DNA from: DTKD01 sp964494345
GTDB lineage: Bacteria; Armatimonadota; UBA5829
Direction of reading: 5' to 3'
Length of the DNA: 64,000 nt
Assembly: GCA_964494345.1 (NCBI GenBank)
Contig: CAZBSI010000002.1
Span: 372,001-436,000 of the forward strand
Positions 9,207 to 17,356 of this stretch are shown in pieces; the stretch's first letter is position 1; every line of letters begins with the position of its first letter. The position numbers and the translations under genes are program-made. The notes under the pieces were generated by a model. That model worked only from the letters and a program-made list of their open reading frames with translations. It was not told the origin of the DNA and did no database searches.

Positions 9207-10301
9207 CTAATGTTCTTCGTTCCACTGGTAATACTGCTTGAGATCGTTCAACTGGTTATGTGGAAGCAGTTTATCATACTGCAATCTGCCTACAACTATA
9301 CCTGCAGCAATGCCGATTTCTTTAGCAAACGAAATAACGCTGCTTTTGTCAAACGATCCTAAAGCAATGAACCTTTCATATTCAGCCCGTGGAATTAGAA
9401 AATCAGCAGAAAATTCATTCGCCTCGGATTCCTTGGCACACTCGCTTGCCTGATATGATTCAATGAAGGCATCGCGTTTTCCGTGTATGTAGATGTGCCC
9501 GGCCTCGTGAAAAAAAGTAAACCACAGATGGTCGTTAGTCTTATATCTGAGGCTAAGCTGAATAAGCGCTTTGTTTGAATCCAGCCACCGTGTTGCCCCA
9601 GACACTCTTGTTCCCCGCAGCTCTGGCACAAACACTACAGCAACTCCTACAGAAGCAAACAATTCAGTAAGCTTGGGCTGAAACACACTCGGCGATTCGG
9701 TAGTAAGATTTCTGGCTTGCTGCAACGCCGAAAAAAATGCGGAACGATTGTAAGTCTTACAATCAATTGTTTTGGCATCAATCTCACCTTTTCTTAGCCA
9801 GGCTGATATTGCTCCACGTTTGGTTTCAAATGCTTTTGACTGCCGAAAATCTGCTTGCAAGCTGTTCTGCACGTCGTTCCAGGCTTCGGGAGATGCTACA
9901 CCAAAATAGCGTAAAACTGCGTGCAACTGCTGCATTTTATCCTTAAAACAGGGAATCCATTTTTTCTTGCACATCTCTGCAACAGGGAAAGACTTCAGCC
10001 AGTCGATCTGATAGCTCAGTCGTTCCTGCTCTTTCTGGCGGGCGAGCGACTCACGATAGCGCATTTCGCGATTGGTCCAGAATGTAGCCGGAACGCCAAG
10101 CACCTTCTCTAACTGGAGCGCCGTGTCCGGTGTTATAGCCGCCTTCCCCTTAACGATCTCGCTAATCGTCTTAGGAGGTCTGCCCGTTCGCTCAGCAAGC
10201 TGAATCTGAGTCATCCCGAGCGATTCAATGGTTTCAAGCAGAGTCTCACCCGGCGGTGAAACGTAATCTGGCTCATATTTATTCACGATGGCGCTAACCA
10301 T
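9207..10301 (-). CDS. higA: HigA-type antitoxin fused to ImmA/IrrE metallopeptidase
   Basis: 364 residues in two domains. Residues ~15-80 are an XRE helix-turn-helix of the HigA family (GMTQIQLAERTGRPPKTISEIVKG). From about residue 200 comes an ImmA/IrrE-type zinc peptidase domain with HEAGH at 265-269 and a downstream acidic segment (ESEANEFSADFLIP) supplying the third ligand. It should repress its own operon and neutralise HigB; the peptidase may couple this to stress. The open frame extends upstream to 10340, but the ATG at 10301 begins at the usual family position and overlaps the toxin gene end by 8 bases, so I chose that. Confidence 0.88.
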   Translation of the reverse strand: MVSAIVNKYEPDYVSPPGETLLETIESLGMTQIQLAERTGRPPKTISEIVKGKAAITPDTALQLEKVLGVPATFWTNREMRYRESLARQKEQERLSYQIDWLKSFPVAEMCKKKWIPCFKDKMQQLHAVLRYFGVASPEAWNDVQNSLQADFRQSKAFETKRGAISAWLRKGEIDAKTIDCKTYNRSAFFSALQQARNLTTESPSVFQPKLTELFASVGVAVVFVPELRGTRVSGATRWLDSNKALIQLSLRYKTNDHLWFTFFHEAGHIYIHGKRDAFIESYQASECAKESEANEFSADFLIPRAEYERFIALGSFDKSSVISFAKEIGIAAGIVVGRLQYDKLLPHNQLNDLKQYYQWNEEH

Positions 10302-10632
10302 GGGTGTCCTCCACTGCAATAATCTTGATCGCCGTAACATTGTTCCAATCTAAGCCTCCATCCGACTTAACCGGAACAGGATCATTTGCAACAGTAAAAA
10401 GGAGTCTATAAGGGTGGTCCAGATCAACCGATATTTGCCCTTTTCGGTCTCCTTTAAGTTCGTGGCATCGTGTAGACGGCAGTGTAGCCATATCCGCGAG
10501 ACAATTTGCGGCACGTAGGTCATCCAGGCGTCTGCCAAGCTTTTTCGCGCGCTCAGGGCCACATTCACGCTCGCGGTAGCTTCTGTTATTACACATCTTC
10601 TCCAGTTTCTTCGTCTTAAATATTATATCCAT
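10294..10632 (-). CDS. higB: HigB/RelE-type mRNA interferase toxin
   Basis: 112 residues. It shows the RelE/HigB fold pattern: FKTKKLEKMCN start, an AKKLGRRLDDLRAA helix, LPSTRCHELKGDRKGQISVDLDHPYRLLF and a final VTAIKIIAVEDTHG strand. The family cleaves mRNA at the ribosome, and the HELKG...RLLF basic residues form the active region. Toxin precedes antitoxin, the usual HigBA order, with an 8-base overlap. I chose the ATG at 10632 (MDIIF) over an upstream in-frame ATG because it sits 22 bases after the operator palindrome. Confidence 0.87.
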   Translation of the reverse strand: MDIIFKTKKLEKMCNNRSYRERECGPERAKKLGRRLDDLRAANCLADMATLPSTRCHELKGDRKGQISVDLDHPYRLLFTVANDPVPVKSDGGLDWNNVTAIKIIAVEDTHG

Positions 10633-10653
10633 AATTGAGTGGTTTTGCAACAT

Positions 10654-10680
10654 TATTATTAACCTTTGGGGTTAATAATA
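10654..10680. promoter_or_regulatory. Palindromic operator upstream of higBA
   Basis: A perfect inverted repeat: 11-base arms TATTATTAACC and GGTTAATAATA separated by five bases, centred about 35 bases before the higB start. Position and perfect symmetry fit the autoregulatory site of the XRE domain of HigA. Binding is inferred, not shown. Confidence 0.6.
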
Positions 10681-11032
10681 TTGCACTAGAGCTGTATTGA
10701 CCCTGCTTCTCAGCTATGCCGTATTCTTTTGCAGTCGGGTTGCCTCTCTTTTCTGCTGTGCAGATTATAGAAATGCCCTGGCTCCACGTCAAGAATTTGT
10801 CGATGGGCATCGGCGAGAATTGACTACAATCACTCGTGACATTCGAGCACGCACCAACTGCGTGCAACCGATGCGATCCCCCGATACACGGCCACCACAT
10901 CACTTAGTCATATTATGTGCAGCATTTCCGGCTTTCGCGTTTCCCCATCTCTGACAACTGGTAATTCACACAGCCCACTGCGGCACGCAACTTGAAGATA
11001 TATTGAGTAGTTGCCCAGAGAAAGGAAGATAT
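10681..11032. other. Gap with no recognisable gene
   Basis: 352 bases between the higBA operator and the DUF5658 gene. Short open frames exist on both strands but none has a convincing ribosome site or family resemblance. No strong hairpin was noticed. Confidence 0.4.
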
Positions 11033-11335
11033 ATGAATGTTAGAATTGGCGGAGATAGCATTGTCCTGGTCTTGATTTGCTTGGCTGATATGCTTTCTAC
11101 TCTCTTTTTTGTGCTAAGAGGAGCCGCTACCGAGCAGAACCCTATAATGGCCGCCTGCCTGGATAAAGGCCCGTGGATGTTCGTGCTCGTGAAACTAGCC
11201 AGTTTTGTGCCATTTGTTGTTGCGATCGAAATCTATCGGAAACGAAATGCGGCGTTCGCCAGATTGGCCTGCCGCAGCGCCATTGCGCTGTATGTGGTCA
11301 CGTTTACCGTGCTGACGCTTGGATTGAACTTATAG
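11033..11335 (+). CDS. DUF5658-like small membrane protein
   Basis: 100 residues with three predicted membrane segments (about residues 8-27, 46-64 and 78-98). The LADMLSTLFFVLRGAATEQNPIM segment, with Asp then N-P after the first helix, is typical of DUF5658 proteins. Their function is unknown. The ATG at 11033 follows an AAAGGAAG ribosome site by 5 bases, so it is preferred to the in-frame ATG ten codons upstream. It is a single gene convergent with the HTH regulator, and a strong symmetric terminator lies between them. Confidence 0.72.
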   Translation: MNVRIGGDSIVLVLICLADMLSTLFFVLRGAATEQNPIMAACLDKGPWMFVLVKLASFVPFVVAIEIYRKRNAAFARLACRSAIALYVVTFTVLTLGLNL

Positions 11336-11378
11336 TAATTTCCCCAAACTCATCGCACCTCTTCTCTTCCGCTGCCGG

Positions 11379-11411
11379 ATTGACCGGCCGGCCCGACACC
11401 GGCCGGTCAAT
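11379..11411. terminator. Symmetric hairpin between convergent genes
   Basis: A perfect 13-base inverted repeat, arms ATTGACCGGCCGG and CCGGCCGGTCAAT with a 7-base loop. It lies between the converging DUF5658 gene and HTH regulator gene. There is no long U tract on either side, so a bidirectional barrier or protein-aided terminator is likely. Confidence 0.65.
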
Positions 11412-11425
11412 CACATGTGTTGCCT

Positions 11426-11935
11426 CTAATGCCTGCGCGGGCGATATGACAGTCGATTGACCTCGCTGAGATAGACCTCATACCAACCAGCATAAGGCCC
11501 CTGCAGATAGGCCGCCCGAACCCTGCGTTTGATTATCCGAAGCCGCTGCTTAACCACCTTTCTCTTTACTCCCAACATCTCGGCCATTCGCTTGCCCGTG
11601 AACCCCGCCACATAAAACCTGCAAATAATCTCCTCCATCGGGTTGAGTCGGGCTGCGTCAATCAGATCATTAAGCTGGCTCTCTACCACGCTTTCGATCA
11701 TCGGCGCGCAGGCGCAATCCTCAGCGACCACCTGCACCCGCTTGCGCTCCCGGCGAACTTTTCTGTCGAGTTGAAGCTGGGTATATATCCCGCTCGTCGC
11801 GCCGAACCGTACACAACCCGCCAGCATTTCATCGGCAAGCTGTTCGATATCGGCATCAGTGAGATTCGATGCAGTGACTGGGCTTTGAGACAGATTGACA
11901 AGAGACTTGGAAGAGTGCATCAAAATATTGGACAT
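11426..11935 (-). CDS. HTH regulator resembling sigma-70 region 4
   Basis: 169 residues, not a full sigma factor. The C-terminal third reads LNPMEEIICRFYVAGFTGKRMAEMLGVKRKVVKQRLRIIKRRVR, a helix-turn-helix with the spacing of sigma region 4 or LuxR-type domains. The N-terminal part is predicted helical without recognisable region 2. The ATG at 11935 has a GAGGTG ribosome site 6 bases ahead and is preferred to the GTG at 11944. A promoter with a palindrome over its -10 box sits just upstream, which suggests autoregulation. Targets are unknown. Confidence 0.6.
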   Translation of the reverse strand: MSNILMHSSKSLVNLSQSPVTASNLTDADIEQLADEMLAGCVRFGATSGIYTQLQLDRKVRRERKRVQVVAEDCACAPMIESVVESQLNDLIDAARLNPMEEIICRFYVAGFTGKRMAEMLGVKRKVVKQRLRIIKRRVRAAYLQGPYAGWYEVYLSEVNRLSYRPRRH

Positions 11936-11978
11936 GCTGCTCACCTCGAAGGAGATTCCCGGCTGGCCGGTTAATAGA

Positions 11979-12018
11979 AGTAGACGTTAGTCTACTATGT
12001 TCACAGCCAGTTGTCAAC
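11979..12018 (-). promoter_or_regulatory. Promoter and overlapping palindrome for the HTH regulator
   Basis: On the minus strand TTGACA (12018-12013) is followed after 18 bases by TAGACT (11994-11989). The -10 box lies within a perfect palindrome, AGTAGAC-GTTA-GTCTACT (11979-11996). The gene starts 44 bases further on. This layout suggests repression by a dimeric regulator, possibly the gene's own product. Confidence 0.5.
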
Positions 12019-12040
12019 AATTATCTGCACTTTATCTGCA

Positions 12041-12076
12041 AAAAGCCGACCGCGCTTATCTCAAACGCGATCGGCT
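12041..12076 (-). terminator. Rho-independent terminator of the GH172 gene
   Basis: Minus-strand hairpin GCCGATCGCG / CGCGGTCGGC (one mismatch) with an 11-base loop, followed by TTTTT. It lies 25 bases after the end of the GH172 gene. Confidence 0.8.
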
Positions 12077-12101
12077 GTAGATTGAGGTTGGGTTGTGCGG
12101 A

Positions 12102-13175
12102 TTAAATTACCTCGAGATAATCCCTATCCGGCAGTTCGGGGAACGGAGCGGTTGGCAGTGTCTGATACCAGAACGCGCACGAGGCGATGTCGTCCTGCAG
12201 TGGCAGATATCGGCCGCCTGCCCTCCATCCCAGCGCCTGCATTGTGATTCTCAGGTCGGTCTCGAATCTCACCGGGTCGACGATGTGCCATCGATAGAGA
12301 CCGAAGCGCTCCTGGGCCTGCAGGTTGCCGTCCGGGCGAATGACCTGCGGCATTCCGGCGTATGGGGTGGTATATTCTGTATACTTGCCATCGGCGAGGA
12401 AGCAGTAGGAGCCACAGAAGTAGTCCTCAGTTCCGGTGCCGCAGATGGTGGGAAACTCGGTGTCTCCGTCCATAAAGAACTTGATCTCGCCTTCCCCCCA
12501 CCAGCCGTTGTTGTTGATTCCCCAGCACATATATGTGCCCACGAACTGGCCCTGGCCGCGGACCCCGTCGAGGATGGTGAAGTCCTTCTTATAAGGAAGC
12601 GGGTTCTCCCGTCGGAACTGCGCGTGGAAATAGGCGCAATCGTCCGGCACCTCGGTGAGGGTGTAGTTGATCTGGTAGAACAGGATCATATTCTCGTCGG
12701 AGATGTTGGTCAGGGTGATTCGGCAGTTCTTTCTGAATGGCATCTCCCAGTAGCAGTTGAGGCCGCTGACGGGGTTGACACAGACCGCCAGAGATGACAC
12801 CTGTGCATATTTTTGCCACCCGCAGGCGAAAAAGTCGCCGATCGGACACTCGACGGAGGGCTGCTCCTGGTTGTCCCAGTAGATGCGCAAAATCTGGTGT
12901 CGCCAGTGGCCGGTTGGGGTCATCCATATCTGTTGAATAGCGCCAGGGCCGTCGATGTTGGCGATTTCGCGGCATTCTCCGGCGGCGATGGCGATAGCGG
13001 GGGAGACCTTCCAGCCCTGTCCGAGGTCCCGTGCGGCTGCGGTGCTCAGACCCTCAGTGGCCATACCGCCCTTGCCCTTTTCACCAGTGAAGTTCTCGGC
13101 GCTAATCGACCGGCTCTTCGCAGACGACAGCCGAGAAAGATTACCCATATTCATTCCAAGACCGTTGAAAGCCAT
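12102..13175 (-). CDS. GH172 (former DUF2961) glycoside hydrolase
   Basis: 357 residues. Family features are visible: SRSISAENFTGEKGKGGMA near the N-terminus, IDGPGAIQQIWMTPTGHWR, CPIGDFFACGW, MPFRKNCRITLTN, GQFVGTYMCWGINNNGWWGEGEIKFFMDGDTEFPTICGTGTEDYF, and a final RWHIVDPVRF region. GH172 enzymes act on fructo- or arabinofuranosides, and the GTGTEDYF Glu region lies near the active site. No signal peptide is seen, so it is probably cytosolic. The ATG at 13175 fits the family start; the frame opens further upstream without conservation. It is divergent from the GH127 gene, which also targets furanosides, so both may serve one pathway. Confidence 0.87.
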   Translation of the reverse strand: MAFNGLGMNMGNLSRLSSAKSRSISAENFTGEKGKGGMATEGLSTAAARDLGQGWKVSPAIAIAAGECREIANIDGPGAIQQIWMTPTGHWRHQILRIYWDNQEQPSVECPIGDFFACGWQKYAQVSSLAVCVNPVSGLNCYWEMPFRKNCRITLTNISDENMILFYQINYTLTEVPDDCAYFHAQFRRENPLPYKKDFTILDGVRGQGQFVGTYMCWGINNNGWWGEGEIKFFMDGDTEFPTICGTGTEDYFCGSYCFLADGKYTEYTTPYAGMPQVIRPDGNLQAQERFGLYRWHIVDPVRFETDLRITMQALGWRAGGRYLPLQDDIASCAFWYQTLPTAPFPELPDRDYLEVI

Positions 13176-13372
13176 TCTATGCCTCCGATGGGATTCTAAA
13201 TTGAGGTGAGTGTAGCACATAGGCCTGCTCGCTGCAATAGTAAATTAACCGACAACCGTAAACCGTAAACCGACAACCTTCCCCAATAAAGTGAAGGACG
13301 AATTGGGGGGTATAGCGAACTGGAATATGGCTGGGTTTTTACCATTGCCCGGCGATGGGTCAGGGGGTAAAA

Positions 13373-15250
13373 ATGGAGAAACGTCACTATACCGCGGTTC
13401 CGTTCACTTCAGTCAAACTCAACGACAGGTTCTGGACTCCGCGTATGGATATTAACCGCACAGTTACTCTGGAACACGAGTATGGCGAGTGCAAAAAGAC
13501 CGGGCAGATAGACGCCTGGGATCCGAACGCTAAGACCAATCGACATATTTTCTACGATTCCGACCTTGCGAAGTGGATTGAGGCCGCTGCATACAGCCTG
13601 GCGACACATCCTGACCCGCAGGTCGAGAAGAGAATAGACGATGTAGTCGACATGATGGAGAAGCTGCAGATGCCGGACGGGTATCTGAACAGCTACTATA
13701 TCAACGTCGAGCCTGAAAAAAGATGGACGAACCTGCGCGACTGCCACGAGCTGTATTGCGCCGGGCATCTGATGGAAGCTGCGGTGGCGTATCACCAAGC
13801 GACGGGCAAGCGAAAGCTGCTGGATATTATGTGCAGGTATGCTGATCACATCGACGCCACTTTTGGTACGGAGCCGGGCAAGAAAAAGGGCTACTGCGGC
13901 CACGAAGAGATCGAGCTTGCGCTGGTTAAGCTGTATCACGAGACCAAAAATGAGAAATATCTAAAACTGGCGAAATATTTTGTCGATGAGCGCGGCAGGG
14001 AACCGCATTATTTCAACGTAGAGGCCGAGCAGCGTGGGGAGGACCCAAAACAGTTCCATTTTCGAACCTACGACTACTGCCAAGCCCAGATTCCGCTGCG
14101 AGATTTGCAAAAGGTGGCGGGGCATGCGGTACGGGCTATGTATATCTATTCCGGTATGGTCGATGTCGCGGCTGAGACGGGTGATCAGACACTGCTGGAC
14201 GCCTGTGACCGGTTGTGGGAGAACCTCAGCGAGCGGAATCTGTATATAACAGGCGGCATCGGGCAGACTTCCAGCAACGAAGGCTTCACCTTTGACTACG
14301 ACCTGCCCAACGAGACCGCATACGCCGAGACCTGCGCAAATATCGGCCTGGCGTTTTGGAGCCACCGGTTGTTGCAGTTGGATTGCGACTCGAAATATGC
14401 TGATGTGATGGAGCGGGCGCTGTATAACGGCGTTTTGAGCGGGGTGTCTTTGGATGGCAAGTGGTTTTTCTACGGCAATCCGCTGGAATCACGCGGGGGA
14501 TATGGCCGGTCGGAGTGGTTCGGATGTGCGTGCTGCCCGCCTAATATAGCCCGAATCCTGGCCTCTATTGGTCAATATATGTACTCTGTCGGCGGCAGTG
14601 AAGCGATGGTTCATCTTTACGCCCAGGGTGAGGCGGAGCTGAACGTGAACGGCGGCAAGCTCGTTTTGAAGCAAAAGACTGAGTACCCGTGGGATGGTCG
14701 AGTCCAGATTACAGTCGATCCGCCGAAGGAGGCCAGCGAGTTTACCCTGAAGCTGCGCATTCCGGGTTGGTGTAGAAAGGCCACTCTGAAAGTCAACGGC
14801 GAGCCGATCGCCCTGGATGGGATTATGGCAAAGGGTTACGCGTCTATCGGCCGCACATGGAGTGCGGGGGATGTGGTGTCGCTGGACCTTGCTATGCCTG
14901 TGGAGAGGGTATATACTCACCCGGGAGTGCGACAGAATTTCGGGTATGTGGCCCTGCAGCGCGGGCCGGTGGTTTATTGTCTCGAACAAACGGATCATTC
15001 GGAGGATGTCTGGCGGGTCGCTTTGCCGAGCGGGAACGAATTGACTACGCGCTTTGAGAAGGAGATTCTCGGCGGGATAACCCTTATCGAAGGTGATGCG
15101 CTGGCAGCGTCGACGGAGGGCTGGGAGCATAAGCTCTACGGCGACGCGCCGAAGATGACGCCTTGTAAGATAAAGGCGATTCCGTATTGCACCTGGGCGA
15201 ACAGGGGTGCAGGGGCTATGAAAGTGTGGCTGCGCGAGGAACGGATGTAG
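13373..15250 (+). CDS. GH127 beta-L-arabinofuranosidase family protein
   Basis: 625 residues, the normal length. VKLNDRFWTPRMDINR opens the (alpha/alpha) barrel. YCGHEEIELALVKLYHET, the ETAYAETCANIGLAFWSHRLL segment with its catalytic-type Glu, and WFGCACCPPNIARILASIGQYMY with Cys387/Cys388 are all present. In characterised GH127 enzymes the equivalent Cys is the nucleophile and is held by a zinc site. A C-terminal beta domain with LKLRIPGWC follows. No signal peptide is seen. ATG 13373 has AGGGGG six bases ahead and is better than ATG 13355. It likely cleaves terminal arabinofuranose from plant-type or microbial glycans imported as oligomers. Confidence 0.9.
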   Translation: MEKRHYTAVPFTSVKLNDRFWTPRMDINRTVTLEHEYGECKKTGQIDAWDPNAKTNRHIFYDSDLAKWIEAAAYSLATHPDPQVEKRIDDVVDMMEKLQMPDGYLNSYYINVEPEKRWTNLRDCHELYCAGHLMEAAVAYHQATGKRKLLDIMCRYADHIDATFGTEPGKKKGYCGHEEIELALVKLYHETKNEKYLKLAKYFVDERGREPHYFNVEAEQRGEDPKQFHFRTYDYCQAQIPLRDLQKVAGHAVRAMYIYSGMVDVAAETGDQTLLDACDRLWENLSERNLYITGGIGQTSSNEGFTFDYDLPNETAYAETCANIGLAFWSHRLLQLDCDSKYADVMERALYNGVLSGVSLDGKWFFYGNPLESRGGYGRSEWFGCACCPPNIARILASIGQYMYSVGGSEAMVHLYAQGEAELNVNGGKLVLKQKTEYPWDGRVQITVDPPKEASEFTLKLRIPGWCRKATLKVNGEPIALDGIMAKGYASIGRTWSAGDVVSLDLAMPVERVYTHPGVRQNFGYVALQRGPVVYCLEQTDHSEDVWRVALPSGNELTTRFEKEILGGITLIEGDALAASTEGWEHKLYGDAPKMTPCKIKAIPYCTWANRGAGAMKVWLREERM

Positions 15251-15382
15251 CAGGAAGATAGATTTTGCGGTGGCGATTCGCAGATCGCCACCGCAAAACC
15301 GCCACCCTGCGCTCCCAATCTTTGTCATTCCGCGCGTAGTCGCGGAATCTCAGCTTGACATCATATCGCTCATAGAGGTTTA
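15251..15382. repeat. Intergenic palindromic repeats
   Basis: Holds a perfect palindrome around 15264-15297 of the GCGGTGGCGA...TCGCCACCGC type, and a GTCATTCCGCGCGTAGTCGC repeat at 15323-15351. Both belong to families found in other gaps here. An AGAGG ribosome site for the next gene lies at its end. Confidence 0.75.
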
Positions 15383-16171
15383 ATGTTGACGGTTGTCGCG
15401 AGTAAAATAATGTCTGAAGCGCCTTATATTACCCTCCTTGGAGTCAAGATTCACCGGGTCGATATGGCCGGGACTCTGGCTCTGATTCGCGAATATGTCT
15501 CAAGCGGCCAGCCGCATATAATCGTGACCGCTGATGCCTCCAGCGTGGTGCGTGCTCAAAATGACGACGAGTTTAGATACCTCGTCAACGCAGCCGACCT
15601 CGTCACGCCGGATGGGCACGGGGTGCTGAAGGCGGCGTCGATGTTGGGCAGCCCGCTTATCGAGCGAGTAAGCGGGGTTGAGATCGCTAAAGAGATGTGT
15701 CGAATGTCCGCAGAAGAGGGCTTCTCGGTCTATTTTCTAGGCGCAGCGCCCGGGGTGGCTGAACTGGCAGTTAAGAATTTAAAGGAAAGATTCCCCGCGC
15801 TAAATGTGGCCGGGGTTCACGACGGATATTTCGACCCATCAAAAGACTCGGAAATTGTAGAAAAAGTGAGAAACTCCGGGGCGCAGGCGCTGCTGGTGGC
15901 GATGGGAATCCCACGGCAGGAGAAGTTTATATTCGATAATATGAACAAGCTCGGAGTCTGCGTGGCGATGGGCGTCGGCGGGTCGTTTGACGTATTTTCA
16001 GGCAAGGTCAAGCGGGCCCCGGTATGGTTTCAGAAACATGGACTGGAGTGGCTCTACCGGCTCGTAAAAGACCCGACTAAGATTAAAAAAGCCGCCGCAC
16101 TGCCGAAGTTCGCCTCAATGGTGATGTGTCGCCGGGCGGCGCAGGTGTGGTCGAGAAAGAGCCAGGAATAG
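15383..16171 (+). CDS. WecG/TagA/CpsF family glycosyltransferase (GT26)
   Basis: 262 residues. The family pattern is complete: ITLLGVKIHRVDM, ADASSVVRAQND, ADLVTPDGHGVLKAASMLG with the conserved Asp, then ERVSGVEIAKEMC, VYFLGAAPGVAE, GAQALLVAMGIPRQEKF and the C-terminal GVGGSFDVFSGKVKRAPVWFQKHGLEWLYRL. These peripheral membrane enzymes transfer an N-acetyl-mannosaminyl or uronosyl residue to lipid-linked GlcNAc in enterobacterial common antigen, teichoic acid or exopolysaccharide synthesis. I kept ATG 15383 because of AGAGG five bases before it; ATG 15410 is an alternative with no ribosome site. The next gene is a sugar kinase, separated by repeats. Confidence 0.88.
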   Translation: MLTVVASKIMSEAPYITLLGVKIHRVDMAGTLALIREYVSSGQPHIIVTADASSVVRAQNDDEFRYLVNAADLVTPDGHGVLKAASMLGSPLIERVSGVEIAKEMCRMSAEEGFSVYFLGAAPGVAELAVKNLKERFPALNVAGVHDGYFDPSKDSEIVEKVRNSGAQALLVAMGIPRQEKFIFDNMNKLGVCVAMGVGGSFDVFSGKVKRAPVWFQKHGLEWLYRLVKDPTKIKKAAALPKFASMVMCRRAAQVWSRKSQE

Positions 16172-16417
16172 GACGCAATGGCCGCGGCGATTCGGAGATC
16201 GCCGCAAATCGGGCTGTGAGGTGGCAATTCGGAGATTGCCACCTATCATGGACCGATAACCGTAAACTGACAACCGTCAACCGGAAAAGCAGATTTCTCG
16301 CTGCGCTCGAAATGACGGGAGTGTTGCGTTAACCGTAGTGGCCGGTCTCTGTTCCGGCCTCACCAAAAAGCGTAGCGGCCGGCCTCTATCCCGGCCTCAT
16401 AAAATATGGAGAATCGT
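16172..16417. repeat. Composite intergenic repeat block
   Basis: Contains two palindromes of the GGCGATTCGGAGATCGCC family (about 16184-16204 and 16220-16243), a run of CCGTAAACTGACAACCGTCA heptad units (16253-16283), one inverted copy of the GTCATTTCGAGCGAAGCGAG repeat (16285-16316), and two 30-base hairpin copies with a 37-base period (16334-16363 and 16371-16400) of the CGTAGTGGCCGG type. Confidence 0.8.
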
Positions 16418-17335
16418 ATGTCAATCAGCCCTGTTTTAATAGTCGGCAGCGTCGCGCTGGACTCAGTTGAGACCCCTTCCGGCGCCACCCAGCGCGCCCT
16501 TGGCGGGGCCGCTGTCTACTCTTCGGTCGCGGCGAGCTTTTTCGCGCCGGTACGAATCGTTGGCGTCGTGGGAGAGGATTTCCCAAACGAGCATATCGCA
16601 TTTTTGCAGTCAAAAGATATCGATACCCAGGGCTTGCAGATAATTCCGGGGGGCCGCACCTTTCATTGGGCTGGGACTTATGAGGGGGATATGAACCAGG
16701 CCAACACCCTGGCCACCGAACTGAACGTATTTGAGAACTTCCGACCAGAGCTGCCGGAGGCATATAAGACCTCCGAGTTCGTCTTTCTCGCAAACATTGA
16801 TCCTGAACTGCAACTAAAAGTCCTCGAACAGGTTCCAAACGCAAAACTGACCGCTATGGACACTATGAACTTCTGGATTACCGGCAAAAACGAGGCTCTG
16901 CGCGAGGTTATCAGCCGGGTTGACGTGATATTCATTAACGACGCCGAGATCAGACTGTTGACCGGGATCACAAACCTCCACAAAGCCGCGGCTAAACTGC
17001 GCAGGATGGGTCCGAAGTATGTGATAGTGAAAAAAGGTGAGCACGGCGCGGTGATGTATTGCAACGATCAGATGTACTTCGCCGCCGCATCCTATCCAAT
17101 AGAAGAGGTAGCCGACCCCACCGGCGCCGGGGACAGCTTTGCAGGCGGGTTTATGGGATATGTCGCCAGCTCCGGTCATCTTTCCCACGAAAATATTCGT
17201 CGAGCAGTAATCTATGGCAGCACAATGGCGAGTTATAACGTGCAGGAGTTCAGCTTGAACCGCTTCAAACGCCTCACAAAACCCGAAATCGCCAGTCGAT
17301 ATGAAGAGTTCCGGCAGATTGTGTGGGTAGAGTGA
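16418..17335 (+). CDS. PfkB-family sugar kinase
   Basis: 305 residues. The ribokinase fold is clear: VLIVGSVALDSVETPSG, the ALGGAAVYSSVAASFFA glycine motif (PfkB motif 1), a HWAGTYEGDMNQANTL lid region, IFINDAEIRLLTG, VIVKKGEHGAV, and motif 2 DPTGAGDSFAGGF with the catalytic base Asp in GAGD. It phosphorylates a sugar or nucleoside using ATP; the substrate is unclear. ATG 16418 has GGAG seven bases upstream, while ATG 16406 has no ribosome site, so the shorter form is preferred. The gene is 21 bases ahead of comF. Confidence 0.88.
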   Translation: MSISPVLIVGSVALDSVETPSGATQRALGGAAVYSSVAASFFAPVRIVGVVGEDFPNEHIAFLQSKDIDTQGLQIIPGGRTFHWAGTYEGDMNQANTLATELNVFENFRPELPEAYKTSEFVFLANIDPELQLKVLEQVPNAKLTAMDTMNFWITGKNEALREVISRVDVIFINDAEIRLLTGITNLHKAAAKLRRMGPKYVIVKKGEHGAVMYCNDQMYFAAASYPIEEVADPTGAGDSFAGGFMGYVASSGHLSHENIRRAVIYGSTMASYNVQEFSLNRFKRLTKPEIASRYEEFRQIVWVE

Positions 17336-17356
17336 CCCACAAAGTGGCTTAATCCG

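Noticed and set aside
10616..10903. 95-residue minus-strand frame upstream of higB
   Set aside because: It crosses the operator palindrome and the higB start, and has no ribosome site or known motif.
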